IMG/VR virus record: IMGVR_UViG_3300020204_000323
Coordinates: 1 to 26,244 of that record
From: a virus
Strand: one strand, 5' to 3'
Length of the DNA: 26,244 nt
Positions 5,882-13,580 of this stretch are shown piece by piece; within the stretch, counting starts at the first letter, position 1, and the number at the start of each line of letters is the position of its first letter. The translations under genes were made by a program, and so were the position numbers. The notes below the pieces were generated by a model. The model saw only the letters and a program-made list of their open reading frames with translations. It searched no databases and was not told the origin of the DNA.

Positions 5882-6297
5882 TGGTGGACCTAGAGGGCTC
5901 CGACTCCCTCGTCCGGCTCGTTTTGTCAAAAAGACAACTACATGTTTAGGTTAAGGTTTTTCACACCCTCCAAAATATTTGGTTCCTATTTTGACATTGT
6001 TACCAAAAACTGTGTCGAGTTCACTTTTGTTACGGTAGCCCTCTGAACGAGACCGTTTGTTTCTTTTTGGGTAGAAACCACACCTTAATCACTTCTGTTG
6101 CTAAGCGTATGTGAACCGGCTCCCCGTTTCCGTATCTTATTAAGCTACAGTAACTTCAGAACCTCTTAGTAAACCAAGAGTTTCCATTTTGTCTAGCACA
6201 TTGCCAGTTGTTGTTCGAATCAGTTTTTAACGAGTTTAATTCAGACCCGACATGCTTCTTTTATTCAACCAACGCCCGTCAAATCCGATATAGGCCC
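5882..6297 (-). ncRNA. ssrA: transfer-messenger RNA (tmRNA), phage-encoded
   Basis: Read on the - strand, the RNA starts GGGCCTATATCGGATTTGACGG. That matches the universal tmRNA 5' pattern (GGATTYGACGG right after the acceptor strand). It ends CCCTC-TAGGTCC-A-CCA, with CCA encoded. The acceptor strands GGGCCTA (6297-6291) and TAGGTCC (5892-5886) pair over all seven positions with one G-U. Length 416 nt fits tmRNA (about 350-420). Internal segments such as AAGCATGTCGGGTC and ACGAGGG resemble Bacteroidetes tmRNAs as I remember them. tmRNA enters stalled ribosomes with SmpB, frees them and adds a peptide tag. The T-arm loop is unusual: between GAGGG and CCCTC it reads AGTCGGAG, eight bases without the normal TTCGA. 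Its own promoter and terminator flank it. Confidence is high that this is a tmRNA gene; whether it is functional is not known. Confidence 0.9.
6140..6205 (-). other. predicted tmRNA tag reading frame (21 aa, atypical end)
   Basis: Resume codon GGC (6205-6203) lies at nucleotide 93 of the tmRNA, in a context (CAACTGGC) like the one before the Gly resume codon that I recall in Bacteroidetes tmRNAs. The frame runs 21 codons to TAATAA. The predicted tag begins GNVLDKMETL, continues GLLR and ends GSEVTVA. Usual Bacteroidetes tags are about 9 residues and end ALAA, the signal read by ClpXP. Only the last Ala is kept here. A shorter tag, GSEVTVA, would result if resumption were at the GGT at 6163-6161, but that is 135 nt from the 5' end, further than usual. 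Confidence 0.65.
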
Positions 6298-6334
6298 ATA
6301 TATCTTAAATGACTATTTTCAAAGAACTATAGAA

Positions 6335-6365
6335 CAAATATAATACAAAGATTTCTATTTGACAA
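6335..6365 (-). promoter_or_regulatory. host-type promoter of the tmRNA gene
   Basis: On the - strand, TTG at 6365-6363 is followed after 20 bases by TATATTTG at 6342-6335, an exact TAnnTTTG. Transcription would start near 6330, leaving about 30 bases for RNase P to remove. It overlaps the + strand promoter region of the next gene. Confidence 0.55.
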
Positions 6366-6374
6366 TATATTTAT
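6359..6374 (+). promoter_or_regulatory. TTGACA and TATTTAT elements before the 378-aa gene
   Basis: TTGACA at 6359-6364 and TATTTAT at 6368-6374 lie just upstream of the start codon at 6381. They are too close together to be one -33/-7 pair, so only the TATTTAT is a candidate -10. Confidence 0.3.
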
Positions 6375-6380
6375 AAATAT

Positions 6381-7517
6381 ATGAAAAAAAGACTTCTTAT
6401 AGAAAACGATATAGATGAACTAGAAGATTTTAGAAAAATTCTACTTTTAAATAAAAAAAAGTTAGATTATAATGATGTTGTTTTTTACAATTCTGAAGGT
6501 AAAGATTTTAGAGATATTATTGAAGTAACCGCGAATGGTTTATTGTTCCATTTTGATGATTTAGAAGAGTTTTTAAAGTTTTTCTTTCCTGAAACATACC
6601 AAGGAGGTTCTGATGGTGAATGGGATGCAGGTAACTACGATAGAATGTATTATGGTAATTGGGACTTTTATAGTGAGTGTCAAGATAGGGCGTACGACGA
6701 TTGGAGTGAGGGATATACCTTAGGTTATTTTTGTGACTCTGCAACAATGAAACTAAAACAACTTGCCGAGTTTTTAGACCCATCTACAAGTGAAGATTTC
6801 AGATTACGCCCTAACAGTCGTACATATTATTATTATGGTGGAGGTCATCTAGCAACAATACTTGATAAGTTTTTTCCTAGACTCGGTGATGAAATTGACG
6901 AGATAGTTTGTAGAGGAAAAGATCGTGCAACCTCACAAGGTGCATCAGACGCGATGAAAGACACCTATTGTGATAGTTTGAAAAAATTTGGTATTGAAAA
7001 TTGGGGCGGAAGAGCGGGATGTTTTAGAACCTACTTTATAAGTTGGGGAAGCCTCGTTCAAATGTATATCGATACAAGTGACTTTGAAGAACCTTTGTTA
7101 GACACAATGTTCAGAACAATTGAAAGGGGTTTTGATAATCACCCACCTGAGTATTATGAGATTGAACATCATGTTTGGGATAATAAAATTTTTGAAAGTG
7201 AAACTTGCGAAAAATTGGAAGACTTAATGGATGAGTATATTGAAAAGGCTCTTGAGGAGATTGATTCAGAATATATTAAGGTAATGAAAAAAATTGGAAG
7301 TCTTGGGTTATTCAATTTCAAAGAATTACCCGATAAAAAACATTACCTCAGAGTTGAAAAGGTGGATCCTGAAACTCTTAAAGTGACATACAGGGTTTCA
7401 ACCAAAAGACAGGGTTGGGATGCAAAACTGGGTATATCTGATGTTGATAGTGTAATTGCAATGGCAACTCAGCCAGGTTTATTTAACCCGACTGAGTTTA
7501 GAATTGATAAGTTTTAA
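6381..7517 (+). CDS. hypothetical acidic protein (378 aa)
   Basis: A 378-residue protein that I do not recognise. It starts MKKRLLIEND, similar in type to the MKKLITENEK start of the lysozyme-like protein. It is acidic and aromatic-rich. Residues about 74-115 are dense in Asp, Tyr, Trp and Gly (GGSDGEWDAGNYDRMYYGNW, then DWSEGYTLGYFCD). There are several Cys residues but no clear zinc motif, no signal peptide and no membrane segment. The C-terminal 60 residues look like a small beta-rich domain. It is isolated on the + strand between RNA genes and - strand genes, and its stop overlaps the stop of the convergent peptidase gene by 4 bases. Confidence 0.75.
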   Translation: MKKRLLIENDIDELEDFRKILLLNKKKLDYNDVVFYNSEGKDFRDIIEVTANGLLFHFDDLEEFLKFFFPETYQGGSDGEWDAGNYDRMYYGNWDFYSECQDRAYDDWSEGYTLGYFCDSATMKLKQLAEFLDPSTSEDFRLRPNSRTYYYYGGGHLATILDKFFPRLGDEIDEIVCRGKDRATSQGASDAMKDTYCDSLKKFGIENWGGRAGCFRTYFISWGSLVQMYIDTSDFEEPLLDTMFRTIERGFDNHPPEYYEIEHHVWDNKIFESETCEKLEDLMDEYIEKALEEIDSEYIKVMKKIGSLGLFNFKELPDKKHYLRVEKVDPETLKVTYRVSTKRQGWDAKLGISDVDSVIAMATQPGLFNPTEFRIDKF

Positions 7518-8548
7518 TCTAAAGAATAACGGTTTTTTAAAATCTCATATAATTTATACCCGTCCTCATCGTCAATAAAGAAATTATTGTCATCATAAAA
7601 ATCAGTAATTATAATACCATCTTTATCCTCAACAACATCAATTGATGTCAACTGATGAACTTTTTCATAAAATACATCTTTGTTTTCATATTCGAAATCA
7701 AATAGTGTTGAATTATATTTTATAGGTTCATTTTTAAATTCGTATTTTTTTAGACCTAAAGAACTAACCATATTCAATCCTGCTTGAATCGCTCTCTCAA
7801 CGTCATCAATACAAACAAACTCATTTGCACTATGCATGTTGTAGTATCCACAAGACATGTTTATACAAGAAACGTCTGATTTTTTCTTTAGTTGCATCAC
7901 ATCTGTATATGGGTGAGAACCTAATGTCATTTCACAACCAAAAGCATCTTTAATGGCAGTGCAAGCCAAAGAACCAAATTCACTGTCTTTTTCGAATAAA
8001 CGAACACCCGAGCATATCTCGGTAATTAAATGATCACCCGGTGCGTCATACTGACAGATGTAACCCACATCTTTTAAGAAAGACTCGTCGCACTTTGAAG
8101 ATCCGTGACATCCAGTTTCTTCTGAGACAAATAACCCAATTTTAACTTTATCAAGTTTTTCTAAAAGATTCAAACAAATGAATATCCCACATTTGTCATC
8201 TCCACCAATACCTGTTGGATTATGGTTGTTGTCATAAGCTTTTAATGCCTTTACTGGAACCGACTCGAAAATTTTTCCAAAAGTAACAGGACGATAAACT
8301 TCTACTTCTTTTACATTTATTTTCGGAACTATATTGTGAACGGTATCTGTGTGTGCAACAAACATTGGGTAAAACTCACCAACATTCAATTCCCCCTTTG
8401 TAACATAGATATTATTGTGTTCGTCACAAGTAACTTTTGCTCCACTCATATTACCAATTATGGTAGTCAAATACTCGACCATCGTATCCTCATCATAAGT
8501 TTTGGAGGGTACAGAAAGTAACTCTTTGAATTTTTCTAAATCTATCAT
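7514..8548 (-). CDS. M20-type metallopeptidase (peptidase T/acetylornithine deacetylase-like)
   Basis: A 344-residue cytosolic zinc hydrolase. The M20 metal and catalytic residues are in order: AHTDTVH (His66, Asp68), GGDDKCG (Asp117/118, bridging), SEETGCHGS (Glu143 general base, Glu144 metal), QYDAPG (Asp168) and NMHSANEF (His239). This family cleaves short peptides or N-acyl amino acids. The length is slightly shorter than the usual 370-410. The C-terminal 65 residues are very acidic and look like an extra tail. The start ATG follows a -7 element TATTTTTG by only 4 bases, so the message is nearly leaderless. It lies between the tmRNA and the clpC gene on the same strand, which suggests a peptide-recycling role for the phage, by inference. 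Confidence 0.8.
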   Translation of the reverse strand: MIDLEKFKELLSVPSKTYDEDTMVEYLTTIIGNMSGAKVTCDEHNNIYVTKGELNVGEFYPMFVAHTDTVHNIVPKINVKEVEVYRPVTFGKIFESVPVKALKAYDNNHNPTGIGGDDKCGIFICLNLLEKLDKVKIGLFVSEETGCHGSSKCDESFLKDVGYICQYDAPGDHLITEICSGVRLFEKDSEFGSLACTAIKDAFGCEMTLGSHPYTDVMQLKKKSDVSCINMSCGYYNMHSANEFVCIDDVERAIQAGLNMVSSLGLKKYEFKNEPIKYNSTLFDFEYENKDVFYEKVHQLTSIDVVEDKDGIIITDFYDDNNFFIDDEDGYKLYEILKNRYSLD

Positions 8549-8552
8549 AGTA

Positions 8553-8560
8553 CAAAAATA
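8553..8560 (-). promoter_or_regulatory. host-type -7 element TATTTTTG
   Basis: On the - strand TATTTTTG is an exact TAnnTTTG, 4 bases before the peptidase start codon. The implied leader is a few bases at most. Confidence 0.4.
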
Positions 8561-8584
8561 CCTAAAAAAATGGTAATAAAAAAA

Positions 8585-10612
8585 TTACTTATCAACTTTC
8601 TTTCTATTTTTTTTCTTGGTCTCGATTTGGACTTTTTCATTTTCTACAATCAAATTGTAAGTTTTACCTTCCTCTAACTCATCAATCAATACTTTTTCTG
8701 AAATGAAATCCTCAATGTTTTCTTGTATTGCCCTTTTTATTGGTCTTGCACCATATGTTTCGTCAAAACCTACTTTGGATATAAACTCAACTAAAGAATC
8801 TGAATATGTAAAAATATAATTTTTTTCTTTGACACGTTTTAATAAAATATCTAATTCTAATTTTGTAATTAAATCGATGTTTTCTTTATGGAGCGAGTTG
8901 AATATTACAACATCATCAATTCTGTTCAAAAATTCTGGTGCAAAAAACTTACTCAATTCTTTCTTTAAAACATCTCGTTTTTGTTCTTCTGCTACCGCAG
9001 AACTTGCATTACTTTTGAACCCAACTCCAGTACCGAAGTCTTGTAATTTTCTAACACCAATATTTGATGTCATAATGATTAAACAGTTCTTGAAGTTTAT
9101 TTTTCGACCTAAAGAATCTGTCAAATGCCCATCATCCAACATTTGAAGAAGGGTAGAAAAAATGTCTTTATGAGCCTTTTCGATCTCATCAAACAAAATA
9201 ACAGAGTATGGTTTATTTTTTACTTGTTCGGTTAATTGACCACCCTCATCGTGACCAACATATCCTGGAGGTGAACCAATCAATCTTGAGATTGTGTGTT
9301 TTTCTTGGTACTCACTCATATCTACTCTGATTAAGCTATCTTCACTACCAAAAATTTCTTTTGCTAATTGTTTTGCTAAAAAAGTTTTACCAACACCAGT
9401 AGAACCAAGAAAAATAAAAGAACCAATCGGTCTATTCGGATCCTTTATCCCAATTCTATTTCTTCTTATAGATTTAGAAATTTTTTCAACAGCATCTTTT
9501 TGTCCAATAACTTTAGAGTTTAGGTTGCCTGCTAAATTTATTAGTGATTTTTTCTCGTCAACATTTATTTTAGACACTGGTATTTTTGTCATGTTTGATA
9601 CAACTTCGTAAACCAAATCTTCAGGGATGGGTCTTTTACTACTTGTTAAAAATTGTTCAAATTTCTTTTTTTCTTCTTCTAATTTTGCCAAAACCGCTCT
9701 TTCCTTATCCCTTAATTCCGCCGCCTGTTCATAGTTTTGTTTTTTGATAACTTCAATTTTTTGACGTTTGATTTCTGAAATTTCAGATTTTAGGTCTTCG
9801 ATTACTTGTGGTAATTTAATGTCAATTTGCATTCTTGATCCTACTTCATCTAAAATGTCAAAGGCTTTATCAGGGAATTCACGATCTGTAACATATCGAT
9901 CTGCCAATTCAACAAACAATTTTAATGTATTGTCGTCGTAAGTTACCTTGTGATGTTCTTCATACTTCAATTTACTTTGTTTGAGTATTTCCAAAGTCTC
10001 ATCTTTTGTAGAAGGGTCAACAATTATTTTCTGAAATCTTCTTTCGAGAGCTCCGTCTTTTTCGAAACTTTTTCTGTATTCGTCTAATGTCGTCGCGCCT
10101 ATACATTGAATTTCACCTCGAGACAGTGCCGGTTTAAATATATTAGACGCATCTAATGAACCTGAGCTATTTCCTGCTCCAACCATTGTGTGAATTTCGT
10201 CTATGAATATTATTATATTTGGATTTCCTTGGATTTCCTCTATTATAACCTTCATCCTTTCTTCAAATTGACCTCTGTATTTTGTACCTGCGACTAAAGC
10301 ATTGATATCTAAATTCAATATTCTTTTATCCATAAGGTTTTTTGGGCATTCACCATCGTGAATCATCATGGCAAGACCCTCAACAATTGCTGTTTTTCCA
10401 CAACCTGGTTCACCAATTATAATTGGGTTATTTTTCTTACGACGAGAAAGTATTTGGGCAATTCTAATTATTTCTTTTTTTCTTCCTACAACAGGATCCA
10501 ATTTTCCTTGTTCAGCAAGTTTATTTAAATCTTTACTGAAATTGTCTAAAACAGGAGTTCCTGATTCACTTTTCTTTTTGTTCTTATCACTATCATCTAC
10601 GAAATCTAACAT
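8585..10612 (-). CDS. clpC: ClpC-like AAA+ unfoldase lacking the N-terminal domain
   Basis: A 675-residue double-AAA+ protein. Module 1 has Walker A GEPGCGKT (67-74), Walker B IIIFIDE (D138, E139) and an arginine finger region ERRFQ. A UVR-type coiled segment (about 281-315, with NYEQAAELRDKE) marks ClpC rather than ClpB. Module 2 has GSTGVGKT (403-410) and LFDE (D475, E476). The loop DFGTGVGF (about 525-532) contains the VGF tripeptide that docks ClpP, so it can probably feed host ClpP. The roughly 150-residue N domain that binds adaptors in ClpC is absent; the protein starts in the linker (GTPVLDNFSKDL). The start chosen is ATG at 10612-10610, after an A-rich leader; the longer frame would need TTG at 10651. 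The sequence resembles Bacteroidetes ClpC, so it was probably taken from a host. Confidence 0.9.
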   Translation of the reverse strand: MLDFVDDSDKNKKKSESGTPVLDNFSKDLNKLAEQGKLDPVVGRKKEIIRIAQILSRRKKNNPIIIGEPGCGKTAIVEGLAMMIHDGECPKNLMDKRILNLDINALVAGTKYRGQFEERMKVIIEEIQGNPNIIIFIDEIHTMVGAGNSSGSLDASNIFKPALSRGEIQCIGATTLDEYRKSFEKDGALERRFQKIIVDPSTKDETLEILKQSKLKYEEHHKVTYDDNTLKLFVELADRYVTDREFPDKAFDILDEVGSRMQIDIKLPQVIEDLKSEISEIKRQKIEVIKKQNYEQAAELRDKERAVLAKLEEEKKKFEQFLTSSKRPIPEDLVYEVVSNMTKIPVSKINVDEKKSLINLAGNLNSKVIGQKDAVEKISKSIRRNRIGIKDPNRPIGSFIFLGSTGVGKTFLAKQLAKEIFGSEDSLIRVDMSEYQEKHTISRLIGSPPGYVGHDEGGQLTEQVKNKPYSVILFDEIEKAHKDIFSTLLQMLDDGHLTDSLGRKINFKNCLIIMTSNIGVRKLQDFGTGVGFKSNASSAVAEEQKRDVLKKELSKFFAPEFLNRIDDVVIFNSLHKENIDLITKLELDILLKRVKEKNYIFTYSDSLVEFISKVGFDETYGARPIKRAIQENIEDFISEKVLIDELEEGKTYNLIVENEKVQIETKKKNRKKVDK

Positions 10613-10638
10613 ATCTATTATTTTTTTTAAAACTAACA

Positions 10639-10645
10639 ATAAATT
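10639..10645 (-). promoter_or_regulatory. AATTTAT element before clpC
   Basis: On the - strand AATTTAT, one mismatch from TATTTAT, lies 26 bases before the chosen clpC start. If it is the promoter it excludes the longer TTG start, which lies upstream of it. Confidence 0.25.
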
Positions 10646-10684
10646 TACCAAAAGTCCATTGTTACAATCAATTCAAAATCTCTA

Positions 10685-10691
10685 TATTTAT
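10685..10691 (+). promoter_or_regulatory. TATTTAT element before the 113-aa gene
   Basis: TATTTAT lies 4 bases before the start codon at 10696. If it is a promoter the transcript has almost no leader. Confidence 0.3.
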
Positions 10692-10695
10692 TGAT

Positions 10696-11037
10696 ATGAA
10701 AGTTTGGAAACTATTTGTTAACGATTTACAACTTACCGAAGAATTAGAACAGGTTTATTTTGAAATCAGAAAAATCTTTCAAAGAGAAGGTTGGACGCAA
10801 AAAGATATCGAAAGACCACCATATTATCCAAATGACTTGATGTTTTTACATTCAAAATTCCAACAATTGGTTCGAGAAACAGACCGAACAATAAGAGATT
10901 ATGGTTTTGATGTTGACGCACAAGAAGTTAGCAATTATATTATAAAAAAACTTAGTCACATAGATGACATAACCCCATTAAAAAAATCAAATGGCTATAA
11001 CGAGCGAAATAATAAGTGGTACGACGATATTGAATGA
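10696..11037 (+). CDS. hypothetical protein (113 aa)
   Basis: A 113-residue charged, mostly helical-looking protein (MKVWKLFVNDLQLTEELEQV, then QREGWTQKDIERPPYYPNDL). I do not recognise it. It reads away from clpC, and the two start regions face each other across about 80 bases. Its last 47 bases overlap the start of the KTSC-domain gene in another frame, a large overlap that suggests translational coupling or a late ATG choice for the second gene. Confidence 0.6.
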   Translation: MKVWKLFVNDLQLTEELEQVYFEIRKIFQREGWTQKDIERPPYYPNDLMFLHSKFQQLVRETDRTIRDYGFDVDAQEVSNYIIKKLSHIDDITPLKKSNGYNERNNKWYDDIE

Positions 11038-11233
11038 GGTACAGTCGTCAAATATTGTTAGAACACAGTACGATACATTAACAAAAAAAATGATTGCCGA
11101 GTTTAAAAATGGAGTAAAATATGAGTATGACGACGTACCACATCAAAAGTATACTCAATTCAGAATGGCACAATCACAAGGTAATTTCTTTAATACCAAC
11201 ATTTCAAAAGCTCATAAATACACGAAACTATAA
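10991..11233 (+). CDS. KTSC-domain protein (80 aa)
   Basis: An 80-residue protein. Residues about 18-80 match the KTSC domain pattern: SSNIVRTQYDTLTKKMIAEF, then NGVKYEYDDVPHQKYTQF, then AQSQGNFFNTNISKAHKYTKL. In the family this reads: Ser-rich start, a Tyr, F.nG..Y.Y..VP...y..f..A.S.G.ffn..I. The domain is small, common in bacteria and phages, and its function is unknown. The ATG at 10991 lies within the previous gene; the KTSC core begins after that gene ends, so a later start would also keep the domain, but no other ATG fits well. Confidence 0.75.
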   Translation: MAITSEIISGTTILNEVQSSNIVRTQYDTLTKKMIAEFKNGVKYEYDDVPHQKYTQFRMAQSQGNFFNTNISKAHKYTKL

Positions 11234-11241
11234 TTGGTAGG

Positions 11242-11248
11242 TATTTAT
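11242..11248 (+). promoter_or_regulatory. TATTTAT element before the nucleotidyltransferase gene
   Basis: TATTTAT lies 4 bases before the start codon at 11253. Confidence 0.3.
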
Positions 11249-11252
11249 TAGT

Positions 11253-11990
11253 ATGGATAATACCAATATCATTAAAAGTTTTAAATCTCAGGACGAACTC
11301 AATTTAAAAATTTGGCAAAAAGATGGTAAGTCATATATGATGAGACCTGACATTAGAGAAAGACTTTTGGAAGTTGCCAACCTTTTTATCGATTCATTAG
11401 GGGTTGATTTAATAATCACTGATATTATTATGATTGGTTCTTTAGTTAATTACAACTGGTCAAAATATTCTGATATTGATTTACACGTAGTTGTTAATTT
11501 TAATCAATTTCCCGAAAACTCAAAGGATTTGTATCTTGAATTCTTTGATCTAAAAAAAGTAGTTTTTAATCAAAAACATAATATTACAATGTTTGGGTAT
11601 GATGTTGAGTGTTTTGTACAGAAAGAAGATGAAACAACTTTTAGTAGTGGCATCTATTCTATTCTTTATGATATGTGGATGAATGAACCAAAAAAACTTG
11701 GTGTGAATAATATTGATAAAGAATTATTAAAAGACAAAGCGTCACAATGGATGAGAATAATTGATGGTGTTGTAGACAACATAGAAGATGAAAATCCTGA
11801 CGAAATTAAATCTTTGGTAAAAAAATATAAAGAAAAACTTAAGAAGTTTAGAAACTGTGGTTTGGAAAAAGATGGTGAAATGTCTTTGGAAAATTTAGTT
11901 TTTAAATTACTTAGAAGAAACGGATACATCGAAAAACTATACGATGTTCCCACTGAAATTATAGACAAAAAACTCTCTATGAAACAATAA
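11253..11990 (+). CDS. nucleotidyltransferase-fold protein
   Basis: A 245-residue protein. It has the minimal nucleotidyltransferase signature: IMIGSLVNYNWSKYSDIDLHV, with Gly62-Ser63 and the metal-binding Asp74 and Asp76, followed by a third possible acidic position in DVECFV (about residue 115). Such enzymes move a nucleotide onto a protein, RNA or small molecule; the target cannot be told. The C-terminal half is helical and Lys/Glu-rich. Similar proteins are common in T4-like marine phages, often near virion genes, with no known substrate. It has a TATTTAT element just upstream. Confidence 0.75.
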   Translation: MDNTNIIKSFKSQDELNLKIWQKDGKSYMMRPDIRERLLEVANLFIDSLGVDLIITDIIMIGSLVNYNWSKYSDIDLHVVVNFNQFPENSKDLYLEFFDLKKVVFNQKHNITMFGYDVECFVQKEDETTFSSGIYSILYDMWMNEPKKLGVNNIDKELLKDKASQWMRIIDGVVDNIEDENPDEIKSLVKKYKEKLKKFRNCGLEKDGEMSLENLVFKLLRRNGYIEKLYDVPTEIIDKKLSMKQ

Positions 11991-12013
11991 ATCAATAGAA
12001 ACAAAAATAATTG

Positions 12014-12032
12014 TATTTATCGATATATTTAT
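12014..12032 (+). promoter_or_regulatory. paired TATTTAT elements before the 504-aa gene
   Basis: TATTTAT occurs at 12014-12020 and again at 12026-12032, 33 bases before the start codon at 12066. An A-rich leader follows. Confidence 0.4.
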
Positions 12033-12065
12033 TAAGAAAAAATAATTTTTTAAAAATTTATAACT

Positions 12066-13580
12066 ATGTCAGGAATAAGACCTATAGGTAGTGAGAAACT
12101 TCAAGGAATGGATAAAATAAAAAGAATCATGGAAATTGCCAGATTTAATGAAAACATTCCTCAATCTGTAAATGAAACTGCGAAATCAGAGTATAACATT
12201 ACTTTGGCCGACGGTAACACATATGAAATTGTTAGAGAAAGACAAGGATATATCATAAAGGCAACAATCAATGAATCTGAAAGTGAATACATTGAGCCGA
12301 TCCGAGAGAGAAAATATTTTCAATCCTATTCTCAAGCCCTTAAACGAATGAATTTAATGGCCAAAGAGTTAAATGAACTAAACGGAAATCAAGAAGGTAT
12401 CTCACTAATTGGTGAGCAAAAAAAAAAGTTTATATTAAAAAATACTAAAAAGAAAGCGACCAATACGTCTGACGCACCGGCACCAATCGCTGAACCAACT
12501 TCTAGTACCTCGACAACACCAGATGCGGGGTCTGAATTACCACCACCACCTACGGATACAGGATCTGAATTACCACCACCACCTGCTGACATGGGTGGAG
12601 GAATTCCTCCTGCACCTTCAGATATGGGATCGGATATGGGGGGTGAGATGCCACCAGCACCTTCGGATATGGGATCGGATATGGGGGGTGGGATGCCACC
12701 AGCACCTTCGGATATGGGATCGGATATGGGGGGTGAAATGCCACCAGCACCTTCAGATATGGGGGGTGAAATGCCTGAACCATCAAGTGATGAAGACTCA
12801 ATGGGTGGTGAAGGTAAAACAAGAAAGATGTCTGACTTAAAAAGGATTCAAATTTTGGTTGGCAAATTAGCTCAAAAAATCAGAACATTTGAAGAAAGTG
12901 ATGATTTGTCTCCTAAAGACATTAAATATATTATAAACTCAATTTTGTCGGCAATTAAAGTTGAGGCATTGGATGAAGATGATATTGAACAAATAATTTC
13001 CAAATTGGAGGGTGATGAAGAAGAAGTAAGTCAAGATGTGTCTGATGAAGAAGAAGTTGTTAATGATGGTGGTGAAATGGATGAGGAATATAGTAATTAT
13101 GGAAAATCAGTTCATGATTACTTAAAAGGTGCGGTAACCTCGATGTTATCTAGTAAATTAAAAGAAGAAGATGAGTTTGGTGTAGATAACACTGAAAAAG
13201 ATTTTATGAAGTTTAATGAAAAAAGAAATAAAGACCATTCAAATATTTCATTATATGATGATGAGTCGGATACTGAGGATTTTAAAATTAGAAGAGCAAT
13301 GAAAAGAAGGCCTTCCAATTCACACTACCATTTCAATCGAGGGACCTTTAATGAGTCAAAAATTGACAAAATTTTAATAAGCTATTTTCAGGTAAACGAT
13401 AATGAGGTAAACCAAAAATATTCTAACTTAGTTGAGTCCAAATTCCAAATGAACACTTTGAAAAATTTCTTGAAAAAGGCCCCAAATTCAACATACATGG
13501 GTAAAACAACAAAAGGCAACTTAATTTTCAAAGACGGTAATAAAGAAGTTAGAATAACAAAGTCGGGAACAATACTATGA
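12066..13580 (+). CDS. probable virion/prohead protein with Pro-Ala-Met repeats
   Basis: A 504-residue acidic protein. Residues 1-120 form a charged domain with a small beta-like segment (YNITLADGNTYEIVRERQG, then YIIKATINESE). Residues about 150-240 are low complexity: PPPP blocks and a 15-residue tandem repeat PPAPSDMGSDMGGEM. Residues about 255-320 are a helical acidic stretch (KIRTFEESDDLSPKDIKYII). The C-terminal 80 residues are basic and may fold (FLKKAPNSTYMGKTTKGNLI). It also has [LI]-x-E-S sites (INES, LVES) like those used by T4-type prohead proteases. Upstream of terL and with a late-type element, a structural or internal head protein is likely. No family is recognised. Its stop overlaps the next start by 4 bases. 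Confidence 0.6.
   Translation: MSGIRPIGSEKLQGMDKIKRIMEIARFNENIPQSVNETAKSEYNITLADGNTYEIVRERQGYIIKATINESESEYIEPIRERKYFQSYSQALKRMNLMAKELNELNGNQEGISLIGEQKKKFILKNTKKKATNTSDAPAPIAEPTSSTSTTPDAGSELPPPPTDTGSELPPPPADMGGGIPPAPSDMGSDMGGEMPPAPSDMGSDMGGGMPPAPSDMGSDMGGEMPPAPSDMGGEMPEPSSDEDSMGGEGKTRKMSDLKRIQILVGKLAQKIRTFEESDDLSPKDIKYIINSILSAIKVEALDEDDIEQIISKLEGDEEEVSQDVSDEEEVVNDGGEMDEEYSNYGKSVHDYLKGAVTSMLSSKLKEEDEFGVDNTEKDFMKFNEKRNKDHSNISLYDDESDTEDFKIRRAMKRRPSNSHYHFNRGTFNESKIDKILISYFQVNDNEVNQKYSNLVESKFQMNTLKNFLKKAPNSTYMGKTTKGNLIFKDGNKEVRITKSGTIL
12606..12773 (+). repeat. 45-bp tandem repeat (3.7 copies)
   Basis: Three 45-bp units (12606-12650, 12651-12695, 12696-12740) and one shortened 33-bp unit (12741-12773), in frame. 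Each full unit encodes PPAPSDMGSDMGG(E/G)M. The copies are nearly identical, so the array probably changes length easily by slippage or recombination. Confidence 0.85.

Noticed and set aside
8829-9611. + strand frames opposite clpC
   Set aside because: Antisense shadows of a strongly conserved ClpC coding sequence with no motif of their own.
10613-10651. Longer ClpC starting at TTG (13 extra residues)
   Set aside because: The extra residues are hydrophobic and unlike the ClpC linker, the start is TTG, and the stretch contains the promoter-like element. ATG at 10612 has a better leader.
12389-12840. Frames rich in His/Tyr/Pro or Trp/Gly within the repeat region
   Set aside because: Alternative readings of the tandem repeat; the PPAPSDMG frame is continuous with a 504-aa protein.
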